45,083 bases of DNA. It comes from Nonomuraea cypriaca. Its GTDB lineage: Bacteria; Actinomycetota; Actinomycetes; Streptosporangiales; Streptosporangiaceae. Positions 25,790-33,332 of this stretch are shown in pieces. The DNA is taken from the NCBI RefSeq assembly GCF_015645445.1, contig NZ_JADOGI010000069.1:1-45083 (forward strand), written 5' to 3'. Both the position numbers and the translations under genes were made by a program. The notes beneath the pieces are model-generated. The model saw nothing but the letters and a program-made list of their open reading frames with translations. It was not told where the DNA came from and did no database searches. Position 1 is the stretch's first letter. Each line of letters starts with the position of its first letter.

Positions 25790-26386
25790 GTGGACGAAAG
25801 CGACCACCAGACGGATACTCCGGTGTCGTCTGACTGGACTCCTCCCACGTGGGAGGAAGTGGTGCGGACGCACTCAGCACGTGTGTATCGGCTGGCATAC
25901 CGGCTGACCGGCAATGTCCACGATGCCGAAGACCTCACCCAAGAGGTCTTCGTCCGGGTTTTCAGGTCGCTGTCGAGCTACACCCCCGGGACGTTCGAGG
26001 GGTGGCTGCACCGGATCACGACCAACCTGTTCCTCGACATGGCGCGGCGCAAGCAGCGCATCAGGTTCGAGGGGCTGGGCGACGACGCCGCCGAGCGGCT
26101 GCGCGGCCGCGAGCCGTCCCCGGCGCAGGCGTTCGACGACGCCCATTTGGAGCCCGACATCCAGGCCGCCCTTGATGCTCTCGCACCCGAGTTCCGGGCC
26201 GCGATCGTGCTGTGTGACATCGAGGGCCTGTCTTACGAGGAGATCGCGGCCACGCTCGGCGTCAAGCTGGGTACGGTCCGAAGCCGTATTCACCGTGGCC
26301 GGGCGCAGTTGCGGGAGGCGCTCGACCATCGGGCCCCCCGTAATTCGCAACTCCCCCCGACCGTGATCCGTGGGGAGGAAGTCTGA
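25790..26386 (+). CDS. sigE: ECF RNA polymerase sigma factor SigE
   Basis: 198 residues from GTG 25790, which follows AGAGAGGAG with 6-nt spacing. ATG 25754 is an in-frame alternative adding 12 residues, but has a weaker site. Region 2 (VYRLAYRLTGNVHDAEDLTQEVF, then WLHRITTNLFLDMARR) recognises the -10 element and core polymerase. Region 4 (LSYEEIAATLGVKLGTVRSRIHRGR) recognises the -35 GGAAC element. No extra C-terminal domain is present. With the zinc anti-sigma gene immediately downstream and htrA after it, this is the envelope/oxidative-stress sigma factor equivalent to mycobacterial SigE (Rv1221). Confidence 0.93.
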   Translation: MDESDHQTDTPVSSDWTPPTWEEVVRTHSARVYRLAYRLTGNVHDAEDLTQEVFVRVFRSLSSYTPGTFEGWLHRITTNLFLDMARRKQRIRFEGLGDDAAERLRGREPSPAQAFDDAHLEPDIQAALDALAPEFRAAIVLCDIEGLSYEEIAATLGVKLGTVRSRIHRGRAQLREALDHRAPRNSQLPPTVIRGEEV

Positions 26387-26387
26387 T

Positions 26388-26906
26388 ATGGCCCATCTTG
26401 GAGAACGCGTTTCCGCGCTCGTCGACGGGGAGCTCAACCACACCGAGCGCGAACGCGCGCTGGCTCATCTGACCTTCTGTGCTGACTGCCGTCGCGAAGT
26501 CGAGTCGATGCGGGCGCTGAAGTCGCGCCTGCGCTCGCTCGACACGCCGGCGATGCCGGCCGATCTGACGATGTCCCTGCTCCGGATGTCGGAGCCGGGC
26601 GGGCCGTTGCCGCCGAGGGAGCGCCCTTTTCCCACGCGCACGTTCGGTGGGGTGCCCATTCCCGGACCCCACACCATCGCGCCCCTGGACAACCGCCCTC
26701 GCAGGGACGCCGGTGGGGCCTCGGGCCCGGGCCGCGGTGGTAGGCGGCGCACGACCTACGTCGCGGTGAGCGTGGTCTCCGCCGCCGTGGCGCTCGGCAC
26801 GTTCTTCGCCGTCTCGGGCGCCGGGCAGAACACCTCGCCGCCGCCGGTCGAGCTCTGGAGGGTGCAGCATTCGCCGTCGACCGTACCCTCGACCGTCACA
26901 CCTTGA
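26388..26906 (+). CDS. rseA: Zinc-binding anti-sigma factor, RseA-like
   Basis: 172 residues. The N-terminal anti-sigma domain has the ZAS pattern His27-x3-Cys31-x2-Cys34 (HLTFCADC) after VSALVDGEL. A Pro/Arg-rich linker (about 70-122) leads to one transmembrane helix (about 124-146, YVAVSVVSAAVALGTFF) and a short external tail. It would hold SigE inactive at the membrane and release it on envelope or redox stress. ATG 26388 comes 1 bp after the sigE stop, with GGGGAGGAAG upstream, so the two are translated together. The order equals sigE-rseA in mycobacteria. Confidence 0.9.
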   Translation: MAHLGERVSALVDGELNHTERERALAHLTFCADCRREVESMRALKSRLRSLDTPAMPADLTMSLLRMSEPGGPLPPRERPFPTRTFGGVPIPGPHTIAPLDNRPRRDAGGASGPGRGGRRRTTYVAVSVVSAAVALGTFFAVSGAGQNTSPPPVELWRVQHSPSTVPSTVTP

Positions 26907-27073
26907 CGTCCGGATATGCCGGGCATACTCGGGTTGGCGTAGTTCACAGCTCTTGGGGCATAGCATCTGGATTCGGGATTAGTCATAGGCGATTCCTGAC
27001 GAATGCTTTATGACCCTCGTATGCCGCAAGAACGAGGATTGCGGTGGCCGAGCCAAGGAGTGGTGAGACTTAG

Positions 27074-28876
27074 ATGACCGACGAGACGCGCCCCACCGAA
27101 GGACGCACGCCGTCGGACTCCCCCGAGCCACAGGGGCGGCCGGACTTCCTGCCGGCGGACGACTGGCCAGAGGAGCTGGGCCGTCGGCCGGAGCCGCCCG
27201 CCTCGTTCGGGAGCTCTTGGGGCGACCCGTCGGGTCGCGAGGAGGCGTCCGGCGGCCTGCCGCCGTACGAGAGCCGCCCGCCGCAGAGCGGGCCCTCGTA
27301 CGGGCCCGCCCCCGAGAGCCCGGCGTCCAACCCGTCCCAGAGCGGTCCCCAGCAAGCGTCCGACAGTCCTTCGTTCGGCCGGCCGGATGACAGCCCGTCG
27401 TTCGAGAGCCCTTCTTTCGGCCCGCCGGGCGGGAGCCCGTCGTTCGAGGGGCCTTCTTTCGGCCGGCCTGACGGGCGTCCTCACGAGGCGTCCGGGCCTT
27501 CCGGGGGTTCCGGGCGGCCTTATGGTGGCCCGTCGTTCGGGCCTCCCGACGGTGGTGGCACGCGGGCTTATGAGAGCCCGTTCTTCGGCGCACCCCAGGG
27601 TGGGGACACTCGATCGTACGATCGCCCGCCGTTCGGCGCGCCCCTGCCGCCGCCCCCGCAGCAGGCGCTCGGCATGGGCGCGGGCTGGGCCCCGCCGCCT
27701 CCGGGCGCGCCGGGTTCTCCTGGTTCCGGCGTGGCGCGGAGGCGTGGTCCAGGCACCGGTGCCCTGATCGCGATGGCCGCCGTCATCGCCCTGGTGGCGT
27801 CGCTGCTGGGCAGCGTCGGCACCTACCTGCTCACCAAGCCGAGCAGCGCCAGCAACGACCCCTCCTACAGCCTCGGCCCGATCCCGACGGGCGCCACCGA
27901 ACGGGCCCCGGACTCGGTGGCGGGCGTGGCCTTGCGGGTGCTGCCCAGCGTGGTCTCGATCGAGGCCGGCAACACCTCCAACACCGAAGGCTCATCGGGA
28001 TCCGGCTTCCTGATCAAGAACGGCTACGTGGTGACCAACAACCACGTGGTCGCGCTGGCCGCATCGGGCGGCGAGATCCGGATCATGTTCAACAACAGGA
28101 AGACCACCACGGGCCGCATCGTGGGCCGCGACCCCGGCTCGGACCTGGCCGTGGTGAAGCCGGAGGAGACGTTCGGGACGCCGGAGATCACCCTCGGCAA
28201 CTCCGACCAGGTGGTCGTGGGCGACCCCGTCATCGCGGTCGGCTCGCCGCTGGGCCTGACGGGCACGGTCACGACCGGCATCGTCAGCTCGCTCAACCGG
28301 CCGGTCATCGCGGGCGACGAGACGGGGACGACCGGGGAGGAGCCCGCGTACATCAGCGCCATCCAGACCGACGCCGCCATCAACCCCGGCAACTCGGGCG
28401 GGCCGCTGGTGAACGGCAGGGGCGAGGTCGTCGGGGTGAACTCGGCGATCGCCACGCTCAGCCGTACCATCAACAGCCAGAGCGGCAGCATCGGTCTCGG
28501 CTTCGCGATCCCGGTCAACCAGACGCGGCGGGTGGCCGAGGAACTGATCAGCACCGGACGGGCCAAGCGGCCCAAGATCGGCATCGTCCTGGATCAGGAC
28601 TACCGGGGGGAGGGCGTGCGCATCGCCTCCGAGCCCGCTGGAGGACAGCAGCCGGTGGACGCCAACGGGCCCGCCGCCAAGGCAGGGCTGAAGGCCGGTG
28701 ACGTGATCCTGGAGATGGACGGGCTGCCGCTGCAGGACGGGAACGAGCTGATCGCCCTGATCCGCAGCAAGGCGCCCGGCGCCAAAATCACGATCAAGTA
28801 CCAACGCGCCGGCCAGGAACGCACCGCCTCCCTGACCGTAACCGCCGACCCTGACCCGATCCCCACGCCGTCATGA
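27074..28876 (+). CDS. htrA: HtrA/DegP-type membrane serine protease
   Basis: 600 residues. Residues 1-225 are a long disordered cytoplasmic Pro/Gly/Ser-rich tail with repeated PSFG/PSFE motifs. One transmembrane helix spans about 228-254. The trypsin-like domain (about 280-490) carries His324 (TNNHVV), Asp357 (GSDLAVV) and Ser441 (GNSGGPL). One PDZ domain (about 500-592) ends the protein. It degrades or refolds damaged proteins outside the membrane, and in mycobacteria the homologue (Rv1223) follows sigE-rseA. ATG 27074 follows AAGGAG by 13 bp, a long spacing. Its promoter, if separate from sigE, would be in the 167-bp gap; no GGAAC element was seen there. Confidence 0.93.
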   Translation: MTDETRPTEGRTPSDSPEPQGRPDFLPADDWPEELGRRPEPPASFGSSWGDPSGREEASGGLPPYESRPPQSGPSYGPAPESPASNPSQSGPQQASDSPSFGRPDDSPSFESPSFGPPGGSPSFEGPSFGRPDGRPHEASGPSGGSGRPYGGPSFGPPDGGGTRAYESPFFGAPQGGDTRSYDRPPFGAPLPPPPQQALGMGAGWAPPPPGAPGSPGSGVARRRGPGTGALIAMAAVIALVASLLGSVGTYLLTKPSSASNDPSYSLGPIPTGATERAPDSVAGVALRVLPSVVSIEAGNTSNTEGSSGSGFLIKNGYVVTNNHVVALAASGGEIRIMFNNRKTTTGRIVGRDPGSDLAVVKPEETFGTPEITLGNSDQVVVGDPVIAVGSPLGLTGTVTTGIVSSLNRPVIAGDETGTTGEEPAYISAIQTDAAINPGNSGGPLVNGRGEVVGVNSAIATLSRTINSQSGSIGLGFAIPVNQTRRVAEELISTGRAKRPKIGIVLDQDYRGEGVRIASEPAGGQQPVDANGPAAKAGLKAGDVILEMDGLPLQDGNELIALIRSKAPGAKITIKYQRAGQERTASLTVTADPDPIPTPS

Positions 28877-28933
28877 TCCGCTTCTTTTGCGACGGCGTTG
28901 TTTTTGCGGCGGGTCCGTTCTAGGGATTCATCT

Positions 28934-29030
28934 TTTACGGCGGAGCCGGGTGGGCTCCACCCGCCGTCGTCGGTGTCCGGCCCTCCAGGGTGACGCTCAC
29001 CAGCTTCCCCGGCGCGCCGCCGTAACGTCC
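28934..29030. repeat. Left arm of a 97-bp perfect inverted repeat
   Basis: Bases 28934-29030 are the exact reverse complement of 29961-30057. After a 9-bp variable spacer on each side, a further 15 bp (29040-29054 against 29937-29951) also match exactly. The arm is itself rich in small palindromes, such as ggtgacgctcacc and ggcgcgcc. It lies in the 595-bp gap between htrA and tatB, which holds this arm, the tandem array and no convincing gene. Confidence 0.95.
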
Positions 29031-29086
29031 CATGTTTGACCGTCTGGGTGGTGAGTGTGGGCCTGGGCGCGTTCGCCGCTGCTTGG

Positions 29087-29270
29087 CCAGCCAGCCTCAT
29101 GCCCGTTGACCAGCCAGCCTCATGCCCGTTGGCCAGTCAGTCCCGTGTCCGTTGGTCGGCCAGTCCCGTGCCCGTTGCGCAGCCAGTCCCGTGCCCGTTG
29201 GCCAGCCAGTCCCGTGTCCGCTGGTCGGCCAGTCCCGTGTCCGTTGCCCAGTCGGTCCCGTGTCCGTTGT
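29087..29270. repeat. 23-bp x 8 tandem repeat (minisatellite)
   Basis: Eight 23-bp units start at 29087 and recur every 23 bp to 29270. The consensus is near ccagccagtcccgtgcccgttgg, cut here to keep it short. The period is not divisible by three, and both strands translate into repeating low-complexity peptides in several frames, so it is unlikely to code for protein. It lies inside the inverted-repeat-bounded segment upstream of tatB. Confidence 0.92.
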
Positions 29271-29471
29271 GAGCTCCAGGTCGGTCTCATGCGTTGCGAC
29301 GCGCCGGGCGTGGCCACGACACATTGGGGGGTGGGGGTGGTTGTTGGACGGTTGGGGATGGGGTTGGGTTGAAATGGCTGGGAGGCGGCGACCGACCAAC
29401 GCCCCGGAGCCCTTAGTCTGTGGATAGGCCGGGGTTGTCCTCGGAGGGTTGGACTGCGGTAGGAGCTCACG

Positions 29472-29831
29472 TTGTTCGGACTCGGGTGGTTGGAGATCGC
29501 GGCGCTGATCGTCATCGCGCTGCTTGTCTTCGGTCCCGAAAAGCTGCCTCAGGCCGCGGCACAGGCGGGTAAGACGTTGCGCAACCTGCGCCGGATGGCG
29601 AACAACGCGCGCGACGACCTGCGGGCCGGTCTGGGTCCGGAGTTCTCCAACTTCGACCCCGCCGACCTCAATCCGCGAAACTTCGTCCGCAAGCATCTCC
29701 TCGACGACATCGAGGACGACTGGAACGACAAGCCGAAGGAGCTGGAGCCGGCCACCACGGCTTCGCACGAGCCGGCGACCGACGAACTGGGATACGGCGA
29801 GCTGCCCCCCTACGACTCCGAAGCGACCTGA
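29472..29831 (+). CDS. tatB: Sec-independent translocase subunit TatB
   Basis: 119 residues. The N-terminal membrane helix (about 4-21, LGWLEIAALIVIALLVFG) is followed by the GPEKLPQ hinge and an amphipathic helix (AQAGKTLRNLRRMANNARDDL), the TatA/B architecture. The Glu at position 8 and the acidic C-terminus favour TatB. It works with TatC and TatA to export folded twin-arginine substrates. The start is a rare TTG at 29472 supported by AGGAG (29461-29465); no ATG/GTG fits the conserved N-terminus. The position after htrA equals Rv1224, but the gene is enclosed by 97-bp inverted repeats. Confidence 0.92.
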   Translation: MFGLGWLEIAALIVIALLVFGPEKLPQAAAQAGKTLRNLRRMANNARDDLRAGLGPEFSNFDPADLNPRNFVRKHLLDDIEDDWNDKPKELEPATTASHEPATDELGYGELPPYDSEAT

Positions 29832-29895
29832 CCTCCCTCGCACCCCAACCCGCCGACGATGACAGTCGGTGGACGTCGCCAGGCACACATACCAG

Positions 29896-29934
29896 CACCC
29901 AGACGGTCATGTCCGGTGTTACTGCGGCGTGCCA
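29896..29934. repeat. Degenerate partial copy of the inverted-repeat outer end
   Basis: The stretch starting cacccagacggtcatg is a mutated direct copy of the outer end of the right arm (29941 onward, cacccagacggctatg). Matches continue through gttac-gcggcg-gcc with several substitutions. It shows that this repeat family has more than two copies and has decayed here. Confidence 0.6.
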
Positions 29935-29960
29935 TGTCACCACCCAGACGGCTATGCCCG

Positions 29961-30057
29961 GGACGTTACGGCGGCGCGCCGGGGAAGCTGGTGAGCGTCA
30001 CCCTGGAGGGCCGGACACCGACGACGGCGGGTGGAGCCCACCCGGCTCCGCCGTAAA
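29961..30057. repeat. Right arm of the 97-bp perfect inverted repeat
   Basis: Exact reverse complement of 28934-29030. It lies between tatB and the mrp terminator. The two arms enclose 930 bp containing the 23-bp array and tatB. Confidence 0.95.
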
Positions 30058-30079
30058 GGATGGAAATGGGTTTGGGGAG

Positions 30080-30105
30080 CGGGCCCGCTCGAACGAGCGG
30101 GCCCG
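30080..30105. terminator. mrp terminator hairpin
   Basis: Perfect 12-base arms, cgggcccgctcg (30080-30091) and its complement (30094-30105), lie 5 bp beyond the mrp stop on the minus strand. Almost certainly a terminator, and symmetrical enough to act in both directions. Confidence 0.88.
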
Positions 30106-30110
30106 TGAAA

Positions 30111-31247
30111 TCAGCGGCGGGGGGAGAGGTTCAGGTGGAGGCCCTTGAGGCTGGATGAGCGCTTGCTCAGGGCCGAGGCGATCTTGCGGAGCTCGGCGGC
30201 GGCCGGTGCGTCGGGGTCGGTCAGGACCAGGGGCTTGCCCTCGTCGCCGCCCTCGCGCAGCCGCAGGTCGATGGGCACCTGACCGAGCATCGGCACCCGC
30301 GCCCCCAGAGTACGGGTCAGCGCGTCCGCGACCGTCTGGCCGCCGCCCTCGCCGAACACCGCGATGCGTTCGTCGCAGTGCGGGCAGGGCAGCCAGGCCA
30401 TGTTCTCGATGACGCCGGCGATCTGCTGGTGGGTCTGGGCCGCGATGGAGCCCGCCCGCTCGGCGACCTCGGCGGCGGCCATCTGCGGGGTCGTCACGAC
30501 CAGGATCTCCGCCGACGGCAGTCGCTGCGCCACCGAGATGGCGATGTCGCCGGTGCCCGGGGGCAGGTCGAGCAGGAGCACGTCCAGGTCGCCCCAGTAG
30601 ACGTCGGCCAGGAACTGGTGCAGCGCCCGGTCGAGCATCGGCCCGCGCCAGACCACGGCCGTGTTGCCCGGCGGCTTGAACATGCCGACCGAGATGACCT
30701 TGATGTCATGCGCCACCGGCGGCATGATCATGTCCTCGACCTTGGTGGGCCGCTCGGCGGCGCCCAGCATGCGAGGGACGCTGTGGCCGTAGATGTCGGC
30801 GTCGACGATGCCGACCTTCAGGCCGTCGGCGGCCATCGCCGCGGCCAGGTTGACGGTCACGGACGACTTGCCGACCCCGCCCTTGCCGCTGGCCACCGCG
30901 AACACGCGGGTCAGCGAGCCCGGCTGGTTGAACGGGATCTCCTTCTCCGGCCCGCGATCCCCGCGCAGCTTGGTCTGGAGAGTCTTGCGCTGCTCGGTGC
31001 TCATGACATCGAGCTCGATCTGGACGCCCGTCACGCCTTCGACCTTGGCGACCGCGTTCGTGACGTCGCGGGTGATGGTGTCCTTCATCGGACATCCGGC
31101 CACGGTGAGGTAGACGCCCACACGCACTGCTCCGCCGGGAGCGATCTCGATGCTTTTGACCATGTCGAGGTCCGTGATCGGACGGCGGATCTCGGGGTCG
31201 ATGACGGTGGCGAGAGCGGCCGTCACCTGTTCCTGGGTTAGTGCCAT
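30111..31247 (-). CDS. mrp: Mrp/NBP35-type iron-sulfur carrier ATPase
   Basis: 378 residues. Residues 1-85 form a MIP18/DUF59-like domain with conserved Cys52 (GCPMKDTI). The P-loop ATPase follows with the deviant Walker A GKGGVGKS (121-128), DADIYGHSVPRML, and LPPGTGD. The Cys pair Cys288-x2-Cys291 (CPHC) bridges a dimer [4Fe-4S] cluster. The protein carries Fe-S clusters to target enzymes. The start ATG 31247 fits the family N-terminus MALTQEQV. The gene corresponds to Rv1229c. A 223-bp leader gap separates it from the DUF1003 gene upstream on the same strand, so it may have its own promoter. Confidence 0.94.
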   Translation of the reverse strand: MALTQEQVTAALATVIDPEIRRPITDLDMVKSIEIAPGGAVRVGVYLTVAGCPMKDTITRDVTNAVAKVEGVTGVQIELDVMSTEQRKTLQTKLRGDRGPEKEIPFNQPGSLTRVFAVASGKGGVGKSSVTVNLAAAMAADGLKVGIVDADIYGHSVPRMLGAAERPTKVEDMIMPPVAHDIKVISVGMFKPPGNTAVVWRGPMLDRALHQFLADVYWGDLDVLLLDLPPGTGDIAISVAQRLPSAEILVVTTPQMAAAEVAERAGSIAAQTHQQIAGVIENMAWLPCPHCDERIAVFGEGGGQTVADALTRTLGARVPMLGQVPIDLRLREGGDEGKPLVLTDPDAPAAAELRKIASALSKRSSSLKGLHLNLSPRR

Positions 31248-31470
31248 CGAAGTGTCGGCACGAAGGAGTGCCGTCCCTCCTTTGTCGGTATATGTGTGAC
31301 AGGCGCTGAACGCCAGCGAGGATGCACCTCCATCCTATGAACCGGAGACCTCGCTGAGTTAATCCATGTTGCTAGATGTCTGTGCAACGACGTCCTAAGG
31401 TTACTCCGTGACTCTTCTGCGCGACGAGGGCCGCACCGTCGAGGAGCCGGCCAGATCGCCAAGCTCGACG

Positions 31471-31962
31471 TCACCTGCGCTCCGTGAGCTCCTCCAGCAA
31501 CCTGCTCAGCTCCGCGCGCAGGTAGTCGCGGGTGGCGACCTCGCTCAGCGCCAGGCGTAGGCCGGCGATCTCGCGGGTCAGGTATTCGATCTCGGCCTGG
31601 TTGCGCTCGGCGGCCTCGCGGTCCGCCTCGTACTGGATGCGGTCCCGGTCGCTCTGCCGGTTCTGGGCGAGCAGGATGAGGGGCGCGGCATAGCTCGCCT
31701 GCAGCGACAGCATCAGGGTGAGGAAGATGAACGGGTACGGGTCGAACTTGAGGTTCGGGGGCACGACGACGTTCCAGATCACCCAGACCGACACGAACAC
31801 GGTCATGTAGACGAGGAACCGGGCGGTGCCGAGGAAGCGGGCGATCCGTTCGGAGAGGCGGCCGAACGTCTCCGGGTCGTAGTGCGGGCGCAGCGAGGGG
31901 CGCAGGGCTCTGGGCTGGTCCAGCCGGTCGGTCGTCACGGTCCGTCCCCGCACGGTCATCAC
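31471..31962 (-). CDS. DUF1003 membrane protein
   Basis: 163 residues. Two membrane helices (ARFLVYMTVFVSVWVIWNVV and PFIFLTLMLSLQASYAAPLILL) are the DUF1003 core, with the conserved NRQSDRDR right after. A C-terminal coiled-coil (AERNQAEIEYLTREIAGL) extends into the cytoplasm. The function is unknown. Its start overlaps the upstream MgtE-N gene: GTG 31962 or ATG 31959 combine with the TGA stop as GTGATGA. The two are therefore co-translated, as in Rv1231c-Rv1232c. Confidence 0.88.
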   Translation of the reverse strand: MMTVRGRTVTTDRLDQPRALRPSLRPHYDPETFGRLSERIARFLGTARFLVYMTVFVSVWVIWNVVVPPNLKFDPYPFIFLTLMLSLQASYAAPLILLAQNRQSDRDRIQYEADREAAERNQAEIEYLTREIAGLRLALSEVATRDYLRAELSRLLEELTERR

Positions 31963-33236
31963 GGCCGGCCCTCGCGGTCGGCTCGTTCATGGTCGTCGCG
32001 GTCCGGCTCCTCGCGGAGGGTGGCGTCGTGGTCGGCGAGGCCCGCGCTCTCGCGCCAGTCCTCGGGAAGCATGTGGTCGAGTACGTCGTCGACCGTCACC
32101 GCGCCCACGAGCCTGCCGAGCTCGTCCACGACGGGCGCCGCGACGAGGTTGTAGTTGGCGAGGTAGTAGGTCACCTCGCGGACCGTGAACTCCGGCCTGA
32201 TCGGGTCGATCGACGGGTCGATCACGGCGCCGAGCAGCGTGGACGGCGGCTCGCGCAGCAGCCGCTGGAAGTGCGACACGCCCAGGTACGTGCCCGTCGG
32301 CGTCTCCGTGGGCGGCCGGGTCACGTAGACCTGGGCCGCCACGGCGGGCGTCAGATCCTGAGACCTGATGTGCGCGAGCGCCTCGGCCACGGTGGCGCTG
32401 GGCGGCAGGATCACCGGTTCGCTGGTCATCACGCCGCCCGCGCTGTGCTCGGGGTAGGTGAGCAGGCGGCGCACCGGGGCGGCCTCGCCAGGCTCCATCA
32501 GCGCCAGCAGCCTGGCCGCCTGCTCGTCGGGCAGGTCGTGCAGCAGGTCGGCGGCGTCGTCCGGGCCCATCTCCTCCAGTACGTCGGCCGCCCGCTCCGG
32601 CTCCAGGGTGCCCAGGATGCCGATCTGGTCGACGGGCGGCAGCTCCTCGAGTACGTCGGCCAGCCGGGTGTCGTTCAGGGCGCGCGCGATCTCCTGCCGC
32701 CGCTTGCTCGGCAACTCGTGCAGCGCGCTCGCCATGTCGGCGGCCCGCAGCGACTCGAACGCGGCGATCAGCCCCGCCGCCCCCTGGTCCTTCTGCAGCG
32801 TGTCGAACCCGGACACCTCGCTCCAGTCCACGGTCCGCGGCTCGCGTCGCCTGCGCTTGTAGAGGGCGACCTTGGTGATCTCCCAGGTGGACGGCTTGAT
32901 CTCCTCCATCGCCACGTCGTAGACGGTCATGGGCTGGTCGCCGAGGCGCACGGTGAGGTCGAGCATCTCGCCGATGACCAGCGTCTCGGTGGCGCGCTGC
33001 TCGAACCTGCGCATGTTGAGCCGGCCGGTGAAGACGACGGCTCCGGCCTCGATGCGGCGTACGCGGGTGATGGGCAGGAACACCCGGCGCCGCGGCTGGA
33101 CCTCCACCACCAGTCCGTGCACGGTGGGCCTGCGGGTGATGCGCAGGCCGACCACGACATCCCGTACGCGGCCGATCTGGTCGCCCGCCGGGTCGAAGAC
33201 CGGCGTCCCCGGCAGCCGGGCCACGAAGATCTGCAC
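31959..33236 (-). CDS. MgtE-N and CBS domain regulatory protein with PRC-barrel
   Basis: 425 residues. Residues about 1-70 (ARLPGTPVFDPAGDQIGRVRDVVV) are a PRC-barrel-like domain. The helical MgtE N-domain (about 170-265) has repeated ADVLEEL/ADVLEEMGPDDAADLLHDLP units. Two CBS motifs follow (MTSEPVILPPSATVAEALAHI and the second around APVVDELGRLVGAVTVDDVLDHM, about 272-395). The membrane pore domain of a true MgtE magnesium channel is absent, so this is a soluble sensor or regulator, like Rv1232c. Asp/Glu-rich sites could bind Mg2+. GTG 33236 is the start. It overlaps the DUF1003 membrane partner downstream, which may supply the membrane part of a complex (inference). Confidence 0.9.
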   Translation of the reverse strand: MQIFVARLPGTPVFDPAGDQIGRVRDVVVGLRITRRPTVHGLVVEVQPRRRVFLPITRVRRIEAGAVVFTGRLNMRRFEQRATETLVIGEMLDLTVRLGDQPMTVYDVAMEEIKPSTWEITKVALYKRRRREPRTVDWSEVSGFDTLQKDQGAAGLIAAFESLRAADMASALHELPSKRRQEIARALNDTRLADVLEELPPVDQIGILGTLEPERAADVLEEMGPDDAADLLHDLPDEQAARLLALMEPGEAAPVRRLLTYPEHSAGGVMTSEPVILPPSATVAEALAHIRSQDLTPAVAAQVYVTRPPTETPTGTYLGVSHFQRLLREPPSTLLGAVIDPSIDPIRPEFTVREVTYYLANYNLVAAPVVDELGRLVGAVTVDDVLDHMLPEDWRESAGLADHDATLREEPDRDDHERADREGRP

Positions 33237-33300
33237 GTGGCCAGGCTAACAGTGCCGTCCCGTTGCGCCCGGCACGCCCAACATGTCAGTATCAAAACCG

Positions 33301-33312
33301 CTTAACGGTGAT
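33301..33312 (+). promoter_or_regulatory. Shared upstream motif of eamA-like gene
   Basis: The 12-mer cttaacggtgat lies 21-32 bp ahead of the exporter start, and is repeated exactly at 39028-39039, upstream of the Asp-box gene. A possible shared operator or promoter part; only two copies were noticed. Confidence 0.3.
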
Positions 33313-33332
33313 TACTGACCAGGTGGTGGCGA

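Noticed and set aside
29087..29270. CRISPR array
   Set aside because: The 23-bp units are directly adjacent with no unique spacers, and no cas genes are in the window. It is a tandem minisatellite.
29036..29427. Short coding frames across the 23-bp array
   Set aside because: Several frames on both strands are open only because of the repeat; all translate to the same low-complexity Pro/Val/Ser or Thr/Gly/Arg peptides.
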